Counted from the first letter of the stretch, positions 27,103-39,569 are shown. The stretch: 64,000 nt of DNA from Butyrivibrio sp. AE2015 (GCF_000420825.1 NZ_ATVR01000002.1:62001-126000), one strand, 5' to 3'. Program-made: numbers and translations. Notes: a model not told the origin generated them from the sequence alone.

Positions 27103-27969
27103 TTATTTTGATGTTATCGTCTTACCGTCAATCAATGGATACAACCAGTCATTAAGCTCACGGAATCTATAACCGGTTGATTCAGCTTTTTTGGTATTAA
27201 AACTTAGTGTATCTTCAAGACCATTATATGGGGCTTCATCCCCATGACTACTTATCACAGCACTTTTGCCGAAACGTTTCTCTATATGATCAATGATATC
27301 TGAAATCTTGACAGTTTCTTTTGAACAGCCATTTACCGGACCTGGTACAAAATGATCAGCCAGATATGCGATGAAGTCACCGGCATCTTTTTCATATATG
27401 AATGACATCTCCTTGTCAAGATCATCAACATTCATCGGCTTTTGATCTCTTATGTGCTCTATATAGAAATCCAATCTTCCGGTGTAATCATTCTCCCCCA
27501 TAACAATCGGATATCTGACAAAAGAAATATTGGCAGGGTCCATATACTCAAATACTGCTCTTTCTGCCTGCCTCTTTGACTCTCCATAGTTCTGTATCCT
27601 ATCAATCCAATGAAGTTCATATTCTTCAGCTTTAAATTCATCTTCCACAATCTCAGCGTGATCTTGAAAATAAACAGAACATGTAGACATCTGTATATAT
27701 CTGTCACAGCTTACGTTTTCCAAAAGCGCCTTTACATCATTGGAACTGTAGGCAATTTTATCTACTATCAAATCAAAATGTTGTCCATCCAAAGCGGCTT
27801 TGACACTTGCCCCATCCGTCCTATCCATTACAACATAGTCTACGGAACCTTCAAAAATCGGTTTTGAATTACCTCTTGTCGCAATTGTAATTTCATGTCC
27901 ATTTTTGAGCAATGTATTAACCATAGGTATCCCAAAATATCTCGTTCCACCAACAACAAGTATTTTCAT
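27103..27969 (-). CDS. NAD-dependent epimerase/dehydratase (extended SDR)
   Basis: The 288-residue protein begins with the nucleotide-binding motif MKILVVGGTRYFG (GGxxxxG) and carries a strand ending in RGNSKP. It also has an SDR-like active-site region around YFQDHAE...YGESKRQAE, with the Tyr/Lys-type YGESK. It resembles nucleoside-diphosphate-sugar epimerases or reductases. The substrate is unknown. AAGGAG lies about 6 bases before the ATG at 27969. An upstream start at 28014 has no ribosome site and is not used. Confidence 0.82.
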   Translation of the reverse strand: MKILVVGGTRYFGIPMVNTLLKNGHEITIATRGNSKPIFEGSVDYVVMDRTDGASVKAALDGQHFDLIVDKIAYSSNDVKALLENVSCDRYIQMSTCSVYFQDHAEIVEDEFKAEEYELHWIDRIQNYGESKRQAERAVFEYMDPANISFVRYPIVMGENDYTGRLDFYIEHIRDQKPMNVDDLDKEMSFIYEKDAGDFIAYLADHFVPGPVNGCSKETVKISDIIDHIEKRFGKSAVISSHGDEAPYNGLEDTLSFNTKKAESTGYRFRELNDWLYPLIDGKTITSK

Positions 27970-28043
27970 ATCATTCTCCTTCAGCATTTGCTTATATAAT
28001 GTGCTATTTATCATATATTCTGAAGAAACTCCACATTAGCATA

Positions 28044-28082
28044 AAACTTAAAAGCCGCCAGGGCTTTGGCTCTGACGGCTTT
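28044..28082 (-). terminator. Terminator of the ATP synthase operon
   Basis: AAAGCCG and CGGCTTT (28051-28057 with 28076-28082) form the base of a longer imperfect stem just after the atpC stop. A short T-run follows on the minus strand. Confidence 0.75.
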
Positions 28083-28087
28083 AGATA

Positions 28088-28510
28088 TTAGTTATATTTA
28101 CTTTCCTGTCCGGAGGAACCGATTCTTACGAGAGCTCTGTAGAGCTTGGCTTCTGCACGGATACGTGTTTCTTTATCAAGCTGCTGGTTCTTAAGAGCTT
28201 CTTCAGCTTTTGCCTTAGCAGCTTTAGCACGATCTACATCGATGTCTTCGCTCCACTCCCACGTAGTAGGAAGAACTCTGACTTCTCCGTTCATAACCGA
28301 AAGCATTCCACCGATACAGGCAGCCTTTCTTTCCTGGCCGTCGTCCATGGTCACTTTGGCAGTTCCCATACCAATAGCAGTACAGTAGTTGGTGTGGCGA
28401 GCAAGAATCTCCACATCACCATCTATTGTACGGAGCAGTATTTTCTGAACTTCACCTTCAAATTCCAGACCATCCAGGGACACAACCTGTAAATGATAAG
28501 AAGTGGACAT
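28088..28510 (-). CDS. atpC: ATP synthase epsilon subunit
   Basis: The 140-residue protein has the N-terminal beta-sandwich of epsilon (LDGLEFEGEVQKILLRTIDGDVEILARHTN) and the C-terminal two-helix region (DVDRAKAAKAKAEEAL). It belongs to the central stalk and regulates rotation. AAAGGAG precedes the ATG. It is the last gene of the operon, 17 bases after atpD. Confidence 0.96.
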   Translation of the reverse strand: MSTSYHLQVVSLDGLEFEGEVQKILLRTIDGDVEILARHTNYCTAIGMGTAKVTMDDGQERKAACIGGMLSVMNGEVRVLPTTWEWSEDIDVDRAKAAKAKAEEALKNQQLDKETRIRAEAKLYRALVRIGSSGQESKYN

Positions 28511-28527
28511 AGGTTACTCCTTTGCTA

Positions 28528-30085
<1,558 letters not shown>

Positions 30086-30943
30086 TCAGCTTTCTGCTCC
30101 AGCAACAATCTCAGTAATTTCCTGAGTAATGCTTGCCTGACGGGCTCTGTTATAGTACAAGCTCAAGTTATCGATCATCTCTTCTGCATTGTCTGTAGCT
30201 GCTTCCATAGCTGTTCTACGAGCAGCAAGCTCTGAAGCATAAGAAATATTGATACTTGAATATAGTATTCCTGCCAGATACTCTGGAACAATCTCATTGA
30301 ACACTGTCTCACTGTCAGGTTCATATAGTATCAGGTCTTTTGCCTTTCCATCTTTTTCCAGGTTTTCAGATTTCAAATCTGAAAGAGGAAGAAGCGATGT
30401 GGATGTAGGTACCTGAGACAACATGGACACGAAGTTTGTGTAGCACAGGAAAACGTGTCCGAAGCCATCGCCACCATATGATCCGCAGATAAGCTTTGCT
30501 ACCTGGAAACAGTCTGAAATGTTTACCTTGGCAACTTCGGCGTATTCCTCTGTGAGGATAGGCACATTTCTATGCTTAAAGAACTCCACAGATTTTTTAC
30601 CGATAGGGAGAACTGTTACATTATTCTTGTCCTTGATCTCAGCTTCAACAAATTTAAACAGGTTTGAGTTGTATCCGCCTGCAAGACCTCTGTCTCCGGC
30701 AATTACAACATACAGCCATCTGTCATTTCCACTCTTGGTGTAAATTGAACGGAAATCGTTATTTCCGTTGGCTATATCTGTAAGTGTTGCAAGCATTGTC
30801 TCAAGATAAGGTTTCGAATTATCAGCTCTCTCTTTAGCTTTACGAAGCTTTGAAGCTGCAACCAGCTGCATTGCTTTCGTTATCTGCATTGTGCTCTGGA
30901 CGCTTTTTATTCGGAGTTTAACAGCTTTCATTGATCCAGCCAT
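30086..30943 (-). CDS. atpG: ATP synthase F1 gamma subunit
   Basis: The 285-residue rotor-shaft protein has the typical N-terminal coiled coil (LRIKSVQSTMQITKAMQLVAASKL) and the matching C-terminal helix (RRTAMEAATDNAEEMIDNLSLYYNRARQASITQEI). The central Rossmann-like part contains VVIAGDRGLAGGYNSNL. AGGAGG precedes the ATG. It follows atpA by 16 bases. Confidence 0.97.
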   Translation of the reverse strand: MAGSMKAVKLRIKSVQSTMQITKAMQLVAASKLRKAKERADNSKPYLETMLATLTDIANGNNDFRSIYTKSGNDRWLYVVIAGDRGLAGGYNSNLFKFVEAEIKDKNNVTVLPIGKKSVEFFKHRNVPILTEEYAEVAKVNISDCFQVAKLICGSYGGDGFGHVFLCYTNFVSMLSQVPTSTSLLPLSDLKSENLEKDGKAKDLILYEPDSETVFNEIVPEYLAGILYSSINISYASELAARRTAMEAATDNAEEMIDNLSLYYNRARQASITQEITEIVAGAES

Positions 30944-30959
30944 TTAGTTTTCCTCCTGA

Positions 30960-32480
30960 TTATTTTCTCTTTAAAAAGTTTTCAGTATAAGCGTTCAGTG
31001 TCTCTTTAAGCTTTTCTTCTGTTTCAGCTTCAAGCTTTCCGCTCTCACGGATCTCGCGCATAGCTGCGATTCCGGTAGGATTGCTATCAAGGAATTCATA
31101 AAGTCCGGCTTCATATTCTGCAACATCAGAAGCAGCAACCTTGATAAGAATATTGTTGACAACAGCATAAAGAATAGCTACCTGCTTTTCTACAGGAACA
31201 GGCTGATTCTTGTCCTGCTTAAGAACTTCAACAATACGTTCACCTTGAGCAAGACGTGCCTTGGTATCCTCATCCAGATCTGAACCGAACTGAGCGAAAC
31301 TCTGAAGTTCACGATACTGTGAATATACAAGTTTAAGTGTACCGGCAACCTTCTTCATAGCCTTGATCTGAGCATTACCACCAACTCGGGATACTGAAAT
31401 ACCAGGGTTAACGGCTGGCATGATTCCTGAGTGGAAAAGCTCTGTCTCAAGGAATATCTGTCCATCAGTGATGGAGATAACGTTTGTAGGGATGTATGCT
31501 GATACATCACCTGCCTGTGTCTCAATAATAGGAAGGGCTGTAAGTGAACCTCCTCCATTTTCTTCTGAGAGTTTGGCAGCTCTTTCAAGAAGTCTTGAAT
31601 GCAGATAGAAAACGTCTCCAGGATAAGCTTCACGTCCCGGTGGTCTTCTGATCAGCAAGGAGAGTGCACGGTAAGCTACGGCATGCTTGGACAAGTCGTC
31701 GTAGATACAAAGCACGTGTTTTCCTTTATACATGAAGTACTCACCCATAGCACAGCCTGTGTATGGTGAAATGTACTGCAGTGGGCTTGGTTCTGAAGCT
31801 GTAGCTGCTACAACGATTGTGTAGTCCATAGCTCCGCCCTTTTTAAGGTCTTCAACAAGAGCTGTTACTGTAGAACGTTTCTGTCCGATAGCAACATAAA
31901 TACAGATAACATCCTTGCCCTTCTGGTTAAGGATTGTATCTATAGCAATTGTTGTCTTACCTGTCTGTCTATCGCCAATGATAAGCTCACGCTGACCTCT
32001 ACCAATAGGGATCATTGAGTCGATAGCCTTGATACCAGTCTGGAGAGGCTCCTTAACCGGCTGTCTGGCAATAATACCAGGAGCTGGTGATTCAACTGGT
32101 CTATACTCTGTTGTTTCGATTGGGCCAGCTCCGTCGATTGGCTGACCAATGGCGTTAACAACACGTCCAATCATTTTTTCTCCTACAGGAACAGATACGA
32201 CTCTTCCTGTACGCTTAACGGTTTGTCCTTCGCTGATTCCTACATCCTCGCCGAACAAAACCGCAGATACTACTGTTTCCTCGAGGTTCTGAGCCATTCC
32301 GAATGTACCATTCTCAAACTCCAAAAGCTCACCGGACATACAGTTCAAAAGTCCGCTTACACGTGCGATACCATCACCAACTGTAAGAACTGTACCAGTC
32401 TCATTCTGGATAATTGCATTCTGATAATTCTTTATCTGGCTTCGAATGACCTCGGATATTTTTTCTGGTTTTAGTTCCAT
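30960..32480 (-). CDS. atpA: ATP synthase F1 alpha subunit
   Basis: The 506-residue non-catalytic nucleotide-binding subunit has Walker A GDRQTGKT at 169-176. The alpha signature [23 protein letters not shown] and the [14 protein letters not shown] block (subunit I-type ATPase signature) are present. It alternates with beta in the F1 head. GGATGAT lies before the ATG, 20 bases after atpH. Confidence 0.98.
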   Translation of the reverse strand: MELKPEKISEVIRSQIKNYQNAIIQNETGTVLTVGDGIARVSGLLNCMSGELLEFENGTFGMAQNLEETVVSAVLFGEDVGISEGQTVKRTGRVVSVPVGEKMIGRVVNAIGQPIDGAGPIETTEYRPVESPAPGIIARQPVKEPLQTGIKAIDSMIPIGRGQRELIIGDRQTGKTTIAIDTILNQKGKDVICIYVAIGQKRSTVTALVEDLKKGGAMDYTIVVAATASEPSPLQYISPYTGCAMGEYFMYKGKHVLCIYDDLSKHAVAYRALSLLIRRPPGREAYPGDVFYLHSRLLERAAKLSEENGGGSLTALPIIETQAGDVSAYIPTNVISITDGQIFLETELFHSGIMPAVNPGISVSRVGGNAQIKAMKKVAGTLKLVYSQYRELQSFAQFGSDLDEDTKARLAQGERIVEVLKQDKNQPVPVEKQVAILYAVVNNILIKVAASDVAEYEAGLYEFLDSNPTGIAAMREIRESGKLEAETEEKLKETLNAYTENFLKRK

Positions 32481-32500
32481 ATCATCCTCCGATATATTTT

Positions 32501-33040
32501 TTAGATGACTGTCTCATCGACTCTTCTGCGAAGCTCGGATAACCTTCCCTTTACTGTTCCGTCAAAGAGCTGTCCCTCAAGATCTACTCTCACGCCGCCA
32601 AGAACGCTGCTATCAACCTTCTGTCGTAGCAATACTTTCTTGCCGCTTATGTTCTCAAGTTTGGCCTTGAGAAGTGAAAGCTGAGAATCATCTAAGGCTA
32701 CTGCCGTGGTAACAAGGGCATCAGCGATGCCGTGTTCCTCGTTGTAGCATCTTCTGTATCTCTTTTGACATGCAGAAAACTCTCTTAGGATTCCCTTCTC
32801 AATGAGAATCTTGATGAAGTTTAAAAGGTACTCCTGGCAACCATCACCAAGTGCCTGGTCAACCAGCTGAAGCCTTTCCTTCTTTGGGACTGAGGGTTCC
32901 GAGAGGAGTGTTACATAATCCGGATTCTCTTTGAAGATTCCGTTTATTACCTCCATTTCGCCCAATATTTCATCCGATAGGTTTGATTCCGCTGCCAGAT
33001 CATATAGGCTCTGCCCATAAAGATCTCCAGCTTTACTCAT
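32501..33040 (-). CDS. atpH: ATP synthase delta subunit
   Basis: The 179-residue protein has the N-terminal helical domain that caps F1 ([19 protein letters not shown]). Its conserved C-terminal region is [32 protein letters not shown]. It joins F1 to the peripheral stalk made by AtpF. The gene order F-H-A-G-D-C is the standard one. Confidence 0.96.
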   Translation of the reverse strand: MSKAGDLYGQSLYDLAAESNLSDEILGEMEVINGIFKENPDYVTLLSEPSVPKKERLQLVDQALGDGCQEYLLNFIKILIEKGILREFSACQKRYRRCYNEEHGIADALVTTAVALDDSQLSLLKAKLENISGKKVLLRQKVDSSVLGGVRVDLEGQLFDGTVKGRLSELRRRVDETVI

Positions 33041-33094
33041 AGTTTCTCCTTATTACCCCCTCAGCAGTAAATGCTTTCGGGCTGTTTTATTCCT

Positions 33095-33625
33095 TTATGC
33101 TCCAACTTGATTGATGAACTCATCAATAAGTTTCTTGTGATCGGCTTCGTTGATCTCTTTTTCAACAACCTTGCCTGCAATATCCATTGCAAGTGAGCCA
33201 ATCTCGTCTTTGGCCTCGTTGACCGCCTTTTTCCTTTCCTGCTCAATATCAGCAGCCGCCCTGGCTTTGATGCCTGCTGCCTCTTCCTGTGCCTCTTTTA
33301 CAAGGGCATCAGCTTTGCTCTGCGCCTCTTTCTGTGCGTCAGAAACAATCTTTGCAGCCTCAGCATGAGCGCTGGTCAGGCTATCTTCGTATTGATCTTT
33401 AAGAGAATCGGCTTCTTCCTTGGCCTCTCTAGCTTCCCTGATCGTCTTATCAGCAAGATTTTTTCTCTTTTCAAGAATGTCATTGATAGGCTTGAAAAGA
33501 AACTTCTTTATCAGGAACATCTGAATGAACAAGTTGATTATCGTTGCGATAAATGTCCAGGGAACCAATGTAACCAGCTCCTGCGTGTTTTCCGCAGAAA
33601 GCATCATTAGAGCCTGTAATTGCAT
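33095..33625 (-). CDS. atpF: ATP synthase F0 b subunit
   Basis: The 176-residue peripheral-stalk protein has one membrane helix (about residues 22-45, WTFIATIINLFIQMFLIKKF). A long charged Ala/Glu/Lys coiled coil (about 50-160) follows and dimerises. It sits between atpE and atpH as expected. The N-terminus is slightly longer than in many homologues, with an extra segment before the membrane helix. Confidence 0.96.
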   Translation of the reverse strand: MQLQALMMLSAENTQELVTLVPWTFIATIINLFIQMFLIKKFLFKPINDILEKRKNLADKTIREAREAKEEADSLKDQYEDSLTSAHAEAAKIVSDAQKEAQSKADALVKEAQEEAAGIKARAAADIEQERKKAVNEAKDEIGSLAMDIAGKVVEKEINEADHKKLIDEFINQVGA

Positions 33626-33653
33626 ATATATTCTCCTTTTAAAAAATTAGAGA

Positions 33654-33947
<294 letters not shown>

Positions 33948-34003
33948 CTAAAATATGGTTTTTTGATTTAATAAATGATTCAATATTTAGTTTTAAATTT
34001 TGC

Positions 34004-34774
34004 TTAGCCTTCTTCTGCCGCATTGGCGATGTACATGACGGTCAGCATACAGAAGATAAATGCCTGCATGCATCCTGAGAACCAGTCAAAATATACGCCT
34101 GTAATTGCCGGAATACCTACGCTAAGAATTGGTATGTTGGATAAGAAATTGCCAACAACACCGGGGATGAGTCCGAACAATGCTGCGGACGCAAGACCCA
34201 AAGCCCAATAGATAAGTCCGTCGATTACTACGCCTGAAAGGATATTTCCAAAGTGACGGCAAGCCATACTAACCGGTGTAGCAAGCTCTGACAAGATGTT
34301 AAATGGTGTCATAACTGCTATAGGTGTTGTGAATCCCTTTAAGTATCCGCCAACTCCATTGGTCTTGATCTTAGTAGCTGTGATCATGATGAAAACAACT
34401 ACAGCCCAACCGGCTTCTGTCGATAAGTCTGCTGTAGGACTACGAAGCCCCACAAGGCTGATAAGATTTGATATTACACTTGTGGCAAAAAGAGCTGACA
34501 CAAATGGTATCAATTTATCGAACTTATTGCCTCCAGTATTGTTACGGACAAAATTATTGCCCATTTCCACAAGCATTTCTGCAAATGCCTGTCGTTTGGA
34601 AATATTCTCAATGCGTAGGTCTCTTGTGAGGAAGATACACAATCCTGTGATAATTATCATTACAAGCCAGCTGACGATCAGCGTCTCTGTAATGTTAAAA
34701 TCTCCAAGAATCGGAATTCCTGTGTGGATCGTATAGTATATCTTCGGTCCAACGACTGAGAAATCATTACTCAT
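34004..34774 (-). CDS. atpB: ATP synthase F0 a subunit
   Basis: The 256-residue polytopic protein forms the ion channel beside the c ring. The essential arginine of the stator is in SMACRHFGNILSG. The C-terminal helices (FDWFSGCMQAFIFCMLTVMYIANA) match the family. It follows the subunit I gene by 10 bases. A long GGAGG-to-ATG spacing suggests the closer AAGG is used. Confidence 0.96.
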   Translation of the reverse strand: MSNDFSVVGPKIYYTIHTGIPILGDFNITETLIVSWLVMIIITGLCIFLTRDLRIENISKRQAFAEMLVEMGNNFVRNNTGGNKFDKLIPFVSALFATSVISNLISLVGLRSPTADLSTEAGWAVVVFIMITATKIKTNGVGGYLKGFTTPIAVMTPFNILSELATPVSMACRHFGNILSGVVIDGLIYWALGLASAALFGLIPGVVGNFLSNIPILSVGIPAITGVYFDWFSGCMQAFIFCMLTVMYIANAAEEG

Positions 34775-34784
34775 ATCTTCGCCT

Positions 34785-35195
34785 TCAACCTCCTTTCCCC
34801 GCAGACAAAATCCCGCGTAGTTTGATTATGATGCTCGGGATGAAAAGCGGTGCAATTCCTGACACCAGGTTGAATACCGGCAAAACAATAGCAAGTATCA
34901 CCCACAGGAACTGGAGCATGGTCCTATATCTATAGCTTACGCTCATAGTCCTTCTTGCTCTCTCTTCATCCGTTATAGATGCAACTTTTTGCACTGATAC
35001 AGCCATCCAGAAAAAATTACCAACGGCCACTATAAAGCCGCCAATTCCACCTAAGATGACCTTTATATCAAATGGTGCCCAACTTGGAACAACCATGTGC
35101 AAAACATAAAACACTACATATATCACAAGAACCCCAACTGCTGTTCCTGCTGCAATTATCCCCGTTTCTTTCTTTACAGCATCCTGTAATTTCAT
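34785..35195 (-). CDS. ATP synthase subunit I-like membrane protein
   Basis: The 136-residue protein has four membrane helices and sits between atpZ and atpB, where the ATP synthase I chain (c-ring assembly factor) is usually encoded. The sequence is weakly conserved, so the call rests on size, topology and position. The link to c-ring assembly is established for the family in sodium ATP synthases. Confidence 0.8.
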   Translation of the reverse strand: MKLQDAVKKETGIIAAGTAVGVLVIYVVFYVLHMVVPSWAPFDIKVILGGIGGFIVAVGNFFWMAVSVQKVASITDEERARRTMSVSYRYRTMLQFLWVILAIVLPVFNLVSGIAPLFIPSIIIKLRGILSAGKGG

Positions 35196-35225
35196 ACTTT
35201 CCTTTGTCTCCTGTCGAATTAAGTA

Positions 35226-35504
35226 TCAGAAGTGTTTATTAAAATAAACTTCTGTACCGGATTTTTCTTTTTTCTTTTTCTCTTCCCTGTGAATCACTGC
35301 CAGATAAACTTTATAGGCAGTTGTCATAGATCCTCCCAGGCCCAAAATGAACCCCGGTATATAAACCCAAGCCCCGACCGAAAGTCTGGTGCATAGAAGA
35401 TAACAGATGAATAAACACATAAGTAGTGGCATAAGGAGTGATAGGCCAAGTTGTCCGACCATAGCAAATTGACTTAATATTTCTGACATTCGCTTTGCCT
35501 GCAT
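35226..35504 (-). CDS. AtpZ-like small membrane protein, first gene of atp operon
   Basis: The 92-residue protein has two hydrophobic helices (FAMVGQLGLSLLMPLLMCLFICYLL and IPGFILGLGGSMTTAYKVYLAV) and a Lys/Glu-rich tail. Size and position match AtpZ/AtpI-type accessory proteins. In other bacteria these are linked to ATP synthase assembly or magnesium/calcium transport. AGGAG lies 11 bases before the ATG. An internal ATG at 35489 has no ribosome site. Confidence 0.8.
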   Translation of the reverse strand: MQAKRMSEILSQFAMVGQLGLSLLMPLLMCLFICYLLCTRLSVGAWVYIPGFILGLGGSMTTAYKVYLAVIHREEKKKKEKSGTEVYFNKHF

Positions 35505-35576
35505 TTGGGGCTTTACTCCTTTCGCTGTTGTCGCAAAACCGTTTATTGAGCATAAAATAAACAGTATAACAAGTTA

Positions 35577-35605
35577 ATAATACACTTTTTGCCTATAATT
35601 CTCAA
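35577..35605 (-). promoter_or_regulatory. Promoter of the ATP synthase operon
   Basis: On the minus strand TTGAGA (35600-35605) and TATTAT (35577-35582) are 17 bases apart, about 75 bases before atpZ. Both boxes match consensus at five of six positions. Confidence 0.7.
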
Positions 35606-35644
35606 CCTTGTTAGACAATTTAGTGTATCTGTAGTTTTTGGCAT

Positions 35645-35691
35645 AAAAAAGCCGGAGACCGCGCAAATTCTACGAATTTAGCGGCTCCGGC
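35645..35691 (-). terminator. Terminator of the chemoreceptor gene
   Basis: GCCGGAG and CTCCGGC (35651-35657 with 35685-35691) form the base of a longer stem. TTTTTT follows on the minus strand, downstream of the gene ending at 35736. Confidence 0.88.
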
Positions 35692-35735
35692 CACAATATT
35701 TATAAATATTTTATCAAAATTTCGGTTATTGTTCT

Positions 35736-37766
35736 TTAAATCTTGAATTTACTGATGAGTTCCTCAATTGCATCTGAAGAATCTGATACAGCTGCAGCAC
35801 TGTTATCAACACCCTTAGAGTTTTCAGCCACCTGTTCTGCACTTGTTGCAAGTGTTGTTGCTGTAGCACTTACTTCCTGTGTACTTGCTGACTGTTCCTC
35901 AGAAATAGCTGCCATAGATGTTGCTATCTCATCTACATTTCCTACTTTTGCAATCATCTCACCAACGATATCGCTGGCCTCATCAAGGCTCTTGAAGATT
36001 TCTTCAAAGGTTGATCCTGCTGTAGTAACAGCATCCATGTTGTTACTGATCTCTTCCATGTTGGTCTTTGACTTATCTGAAAGATCCTGAATCTGAGATG
36101 TAATATCTTTTATGATCTCTGCGATCTGAGTAGTTGATTCAGCACTGTTATTGGCAAGCTGTCCGATCTCAGTAGCAACAACTGCGAATCCTTTTCCGGC
36201 CTCTCCCGCTCTTGCAGCCTCAATTGATGCATTAAGTGAAAGAAGGTTTGTCTGCTCTGCAATAGATGTGATCATTTCAATAATAGAATTGATCTTGTTA
36301 GCTGATTCTCCAACGTCACCGACAACTCTATTCATTTCTTCCATAGAAGAAGAAATATTATTCATTCCTGTCTGAACAGCTTCCATATCACGCTGTCCTT
36401 CTTTTGCCTTTGTTACAAGACTGGACATTGTAGCCTGAGTCTGATGGCTCTTGTCTGTAAGATTGCTAACTTCCTGAGCAAGCGTTGTTGCCTGATTTGC
36501 AAGCTCAGTAACTGCATCTGCCATATCATCCATAGCTCCCTGGATCTGCTGCATTGCCTTGCTCTGCTCACCAGCCTGTTCGTTAAGGTCACTGGATGCG
36601 CTCTTAGAGTTGCCTGCCTCGTCAGCCAGCTTATGTGTTACATTTTGAAGTTCAGCAAGAGTCTCTCTCATCTGGTTGACATAATCAAACATGTTATTGT
36701 TCATTACGCCAATCTCATTCTCATTGCCATTTCCTTTTTCTATCTCAACTGTAAAGTCGCCATTTGCAATTCTTGTAATATTGTCTGTAAGGTTGCTGAC
36801 AGGCTTTGTAACCATCTTTCCAATGATCATCGCAATAACTATTGCCATTGCAATTATCATGATCAATGCCATCAAAATACTAATATTGAGGAACTTATAA
36901 AGAGAGGACATAACGTCTGATACCTTAGTGAATGAAACAAGATACCAGTCAGTTCCTTCTACATTGTTAAAGGCAACATAGTAATCTTTTCCATCTGTTC
37001 CATGAATATTCTTTATCTCACTTGTTCCACCTGATGATACAATCTGCGCAACTTCCTGTATAAAAGAATCATTTGGATACTCAGATACATCTTTTCCTAT
37101 CTGATCCTCTGAAGGTGATGCAACCATCATTGAACCAGAGAACATCATTGATGAACCTGTACCAAGAGGCTTATATGCACTTGCAGTTTTGGATATATCG
37201 TTCAAGAACACGTCAGATGACATAACGCCGGTTCTTCCATCTTTCAGAGTGATCTTTCTTGATATGGTCGCTACCATCTCACCTGTATTAAGGTCAACTG
37301 AAGGTGGATTCAATGTCATAGTGCTATTTGAACTTCCTGAGATATACCAGGGTCTTGATGTTGGATCGTAGCCCGCATCAGGAACCCATCCAGATATGTC
37401 TATATAATCTTTATTTGAAAGTCCAATATAAAAACCTGTACCTGTTTCAGCAAACTGTGACTGAGTGAACTGGTAAGCGTTTATCAATTCCTGATCACTT
37501 TCATAGGCAGTATTTTGGATAGCCTCGCAGATGCCATCATAGAAAACCTTTATACTCTCTACTTTTCCACTAATCTCAGCAGCATTAGCTCTGGCTTCTT
37601 GCGAAAGTCCGTTTGTTGCCTGCTGTTCAATAACATTTTTCGCCTGAATTGCAATAAAGATTGTTACAATGGCAATAGCCGCAATAATCATGGGAACGAG
37701 CACAATAAGTAACTGTGCACTGATTCTCTTTCCCTTTTTCACGCTTTTTTTACTATTATCTGACAT
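35736..37766 (-). CDS. Methyl-accepting chemotaxis protein (dCache-type)
   Basis: The 676-residue receptor has a membrane helix near residues 15-38. A large extracellular Cache-type sensor follows (about 40-290), with [20 protein letters not shown] second helix (about 300-330), a HAMP domain and a coiled-coil signalling domain complete it. The signalling hairpin is [38 protein letters not shown] lies before the ATG at 37766, and the longer frame to 37889 is rejected. Cache receptors of this type often bind amino acids or organic acids. The ligand here is unknown. It is a single-gene unit with its own terminator. Confidence 0.95.
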   Translation of the reverse strand: MSDNSKKSVKKGKRISAQLLIVLVPMIIAAIAIVTIFIAIQAKNVIEQQATNGLSQEARANAAEISGKVESIKVFYDGICEAIQNTAYESDQELINAYQFTQSQFAETGTGFYIGLSNKDYIDISGWVPDAGYDPTSRPWYISGSSNSTMTLNPPSVDLNTGEMVATISRKITLKDGRTGVMSSDVFLNDISKTASAYKPLGTGSSMMFSGSMMVASPSEDQIGKDVSEYPNDSFIQEVAQIVSSGGTSEIKNIHGTDGKDYYVAFNNVEGTDWYLVSFTKVSDVMSSLYKFLNISILMALIMIIAMAIVIAMIIGKMVTKPVSNLTDNITRIANGDFTVEIEKGNGNENEIGVMNNNMFDYVNQMRETLAELQNVTHKLADEAGNSKSASSDLNEQAGEQSKAMQQIQGAMDDMADAVTELANQATTLAQEVSNLTDKSHQTQATMSSLVTKAKEGQRDMEAVQTGMNNISSSMEEMNRVVGDVGESANKINSIIEMITSIAEQTNLLSLNASIEAARAGEAGKGFAVVATEIGQLANNSAESTTQIAEIIKDITSQIQDLSDKSKTNMEEISNNMDAVTTAGSTFEEIFKSLDEASDIVGEMIAKVGNVDEIATSMAAISEEQSASTQEVSATATTLATSAEQVAENSKGVDNSAAAVSDSSDAIEELISKFKI

Positions 37767-37865
37767 ATCTGCCTCCTTATCTGAAAATGTCATACTAATA
37801 GTATACAAAGCAATAATTAACGAAATATAAATTAAGTCTATTTTTATTATTAAATAAAAACCTAG

Positions 37866-37891
37866 AAAAAATGCGGCTTTGCGCCGCATTT
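37866..37891 (-). terminator. Terminator of the membrane glycosyltransferase gene
   Basis: AAATGCGGC and GCCGCATTT (37869-37877 with 37883-37891) flank a 5-base loop. TTTTT follows on the minus strand, just after the stop codon at 37904. Confidence 0.88.
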
Positions 37892-37903
37892 AAAATTGTA
37901 TCT

Positions 37904-39493
37904 TTATTCATGTAAATATACTTTATAAGGTCCAAAATCATACTCTTTAAAATCAAGTCCAATCAGCGATTCTCTCTCGCTTTCCTCCGGAAGATACATC
38001 ACGTAATTGCAAGACACATCATATGGCTCCGGAGCCCAAAAACTGTATTTTAATCCATCTCCATTGTTGCCATATTTGTTGTGATCGTACTCGTATGGCG
38101 AAATTTCTTTTGCCCAAAGGTAGTAAATATAAGCTTCGTTGGCTCCACCCACGTAAGTAAGCCTTGATCTTACGCTTTCCGACTGACTATCAAGGAAGTT
38201 ATACACATCAGTAGGGTCTTCTGCAAAAAGCCTCTGTGGGTAAACTGTATCTGCATATTTATTGAAATAAAAATCTACAAACTGCACACCATTTATCAGA
38301 TAAAGTACCAAAAGGCAGATTGCAAGAGCACTTGACGCAAACTTCTGCCTGTTTCTGGCAAAAAGAAATTCAACAGTCACTACAATAAAGAAGGCCAGGC
38401 CAAAAAACGCGCTGTTAATCCTGTATGTGGTAACCCCCTGAATGAACAAGCCAAAAAGAAGTACTGAAAATGTATAGATAAGGATAACGCTTTCAAATCT
38501 TATCTTCTTTTCGCGAACACTTTTTACAAGCCTTGTCAGAGTATAGAGCCCACCAAAAGCAATAACAGGAAGTGAGAACATATAGAGCGCACCGAATTGA
38601 GGAAATGAATCAAAATCAGTGTTGTCCGCCCTAAAAAGACTATCAAAGGTCCATCTAAGGTTTGGTTTAACCTGGTCAAAGACGATATCATCAAGTCTGT
38701 AATTTAAGACTATAGGAATTGTCATGGGTCCTATGTGTATTGCAGGAAGGCCGTATATATTCACTATCTGCAAAAGTATCTGCGGAATAGCAAAAATAAT
38801 GACCGGGATTGCAAAGGCTATCATTGAGCTTATAGCGACTTTTTTTCTAATGGCGATGAGGTAGATTACCAGAAATAAGTAAAACAAAGGAAGTACAACA
38901 TCGCTGAGAGCATAGGAATAAAAGGTTATTCCTGTCACTGTCCCAAGAAGAACAAAACATGTCTTTTTACCATAGTTCTCATCCCTGAGGCAGTATTCCA
39001 AAATATTAAGCATAATGACACTAAGTCCAAGCATCAGATTGCAATCAAGGGCTATTCGTCCCGCCTGAGTAAAATAAGGTACCGCCAAAAAGACGAACAG
39101 ATAGATGAGACTGGCTCTTTTACCTGAAACTATGCGAATGAGGCGCCAGCCAAAGATTCCGGCAAGCATTGAAAAAATGACCGATGGAAGTCGTAGCATA
39201 AGCGGGGTAAATCCGCCTAAAAGAATAAACGGAACTGTGAGATAGCAATATAATGCGCTCTGTCCGCCGCCATAATTGCTTAAGTACATGGGAAAACTGT
39301 TAAGATATCTGTCCACGCCAAAGTGAGCTATGCACCAGGAATCATACCCCATGCCTATCTCATCAACGTGGAGGCCTCGTGGTATATCACTAAGTTTATA
39401 TAATCTCAAGATAAGCGCAAGAACCAGCATTACTACAGAAACAACTGTATAGAAATATTTTGAATCTTTTATTTTTCGAAGATTTAGAATCAT
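37904..39493 (-). CDS. GT-C type membrane glycosyltransferase (ArnT/PMT-like)
   Basis: From the ATG at 39493 the protein has 529 residues. A short basic tail and first membrane helix are followed by an extracellular loop carrying GLHVDEIGMGYDSW. The Asp-Glu there is the expected catalytic or metal site of GT-C enzymes. About ten further helices and a soluble C-terminal part follow. Such enzymes move a sugar from a polyprenyl-phosphate carrier to a protein or glycan outside the membrane. The start is uncertain: the frame is open to ATGs at 39562/39565, but those starts place the aspS terminator inside the gene. GGGGGAG precedes the chosen ATG but is close to it. Confidence 0.78.
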   Translation of the reverse strand: MILNLRKIKDSKYFYTVVSVVMLVLALILRLYKLSDIPRGLHVDEIGMGYDSWCIAHFGVDRYLNSFPMYLSNYGGGQSALYCYLTVPFILLGGFTPLMLRLPSVIFSMLAGIFGWRLIRIVSGKRASLIYLFVFLAVPYFTQAGRIALDCNLMLGLSVIMLNILEYCLRDENYGKKTCFVLLGTVTGITFYSYALSDVVLPLFYLFLVIYLIAIRKKVAISSMIAFAIPVIIFAIPQILLQIVNIYGLPAIHIGPMTIPIVLNYRLDDIVFDQVKPNLRWTFDSLFRADNTDFDSFPQFGALYMFSLPVIAFGGLYTLTRLVKSVREKKIRFESVILIYTFSVLLFGLFIQGVTTYRINSAFFGLAFFIVVTVEFLFARNRQKFASSALAICLLVLYLINGVQFVDFYFNKYADTVYPQRLFAEDPTDVYNFLDSQSESVRSRLTYVGGANEAYIYYLWAKEISPYEYDHNKYGNNGDGLKYSFWAPEPYDVSCNYVMYLPEESERESLIGLDFKEYDFGPYKVYLHE

Positions 39494-39516
39494 TGCTCCC
39501 CCAAAAAGTATAGTGT

Positions 39517-39556
39517 AAAAAAGCACCATCACCATTATATCAGTGACAGTGCTTTT
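39517..39556 (-). terminator. Terminator of aspS
   Basis: A 14-base stem with two G-T pairs (39519-39532 with 39543-39556) has a 10-base loop and TTTTTT at its end on the minus strand. It begins 14 bases after the aspS stop codon. It overlaps the longest reading of the following gene. Confidence 0.75.
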
Positions 39557-39569
39557 AATCATCATATTA

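Noticed and set aside
33061-33246. 61-codon ORF at the atpF/atpH junction
   Set aside because: It is an out-of-frame shadow of atpF with no family and no independent signals.
36444-36920. 158-codon plus-strand ORF opposite the chemoreceptor gene
   Set aside because: It is antisense to a repetitive coiled-coil coding region, which often leaves the other strand open. There is no ribosome site or domain.
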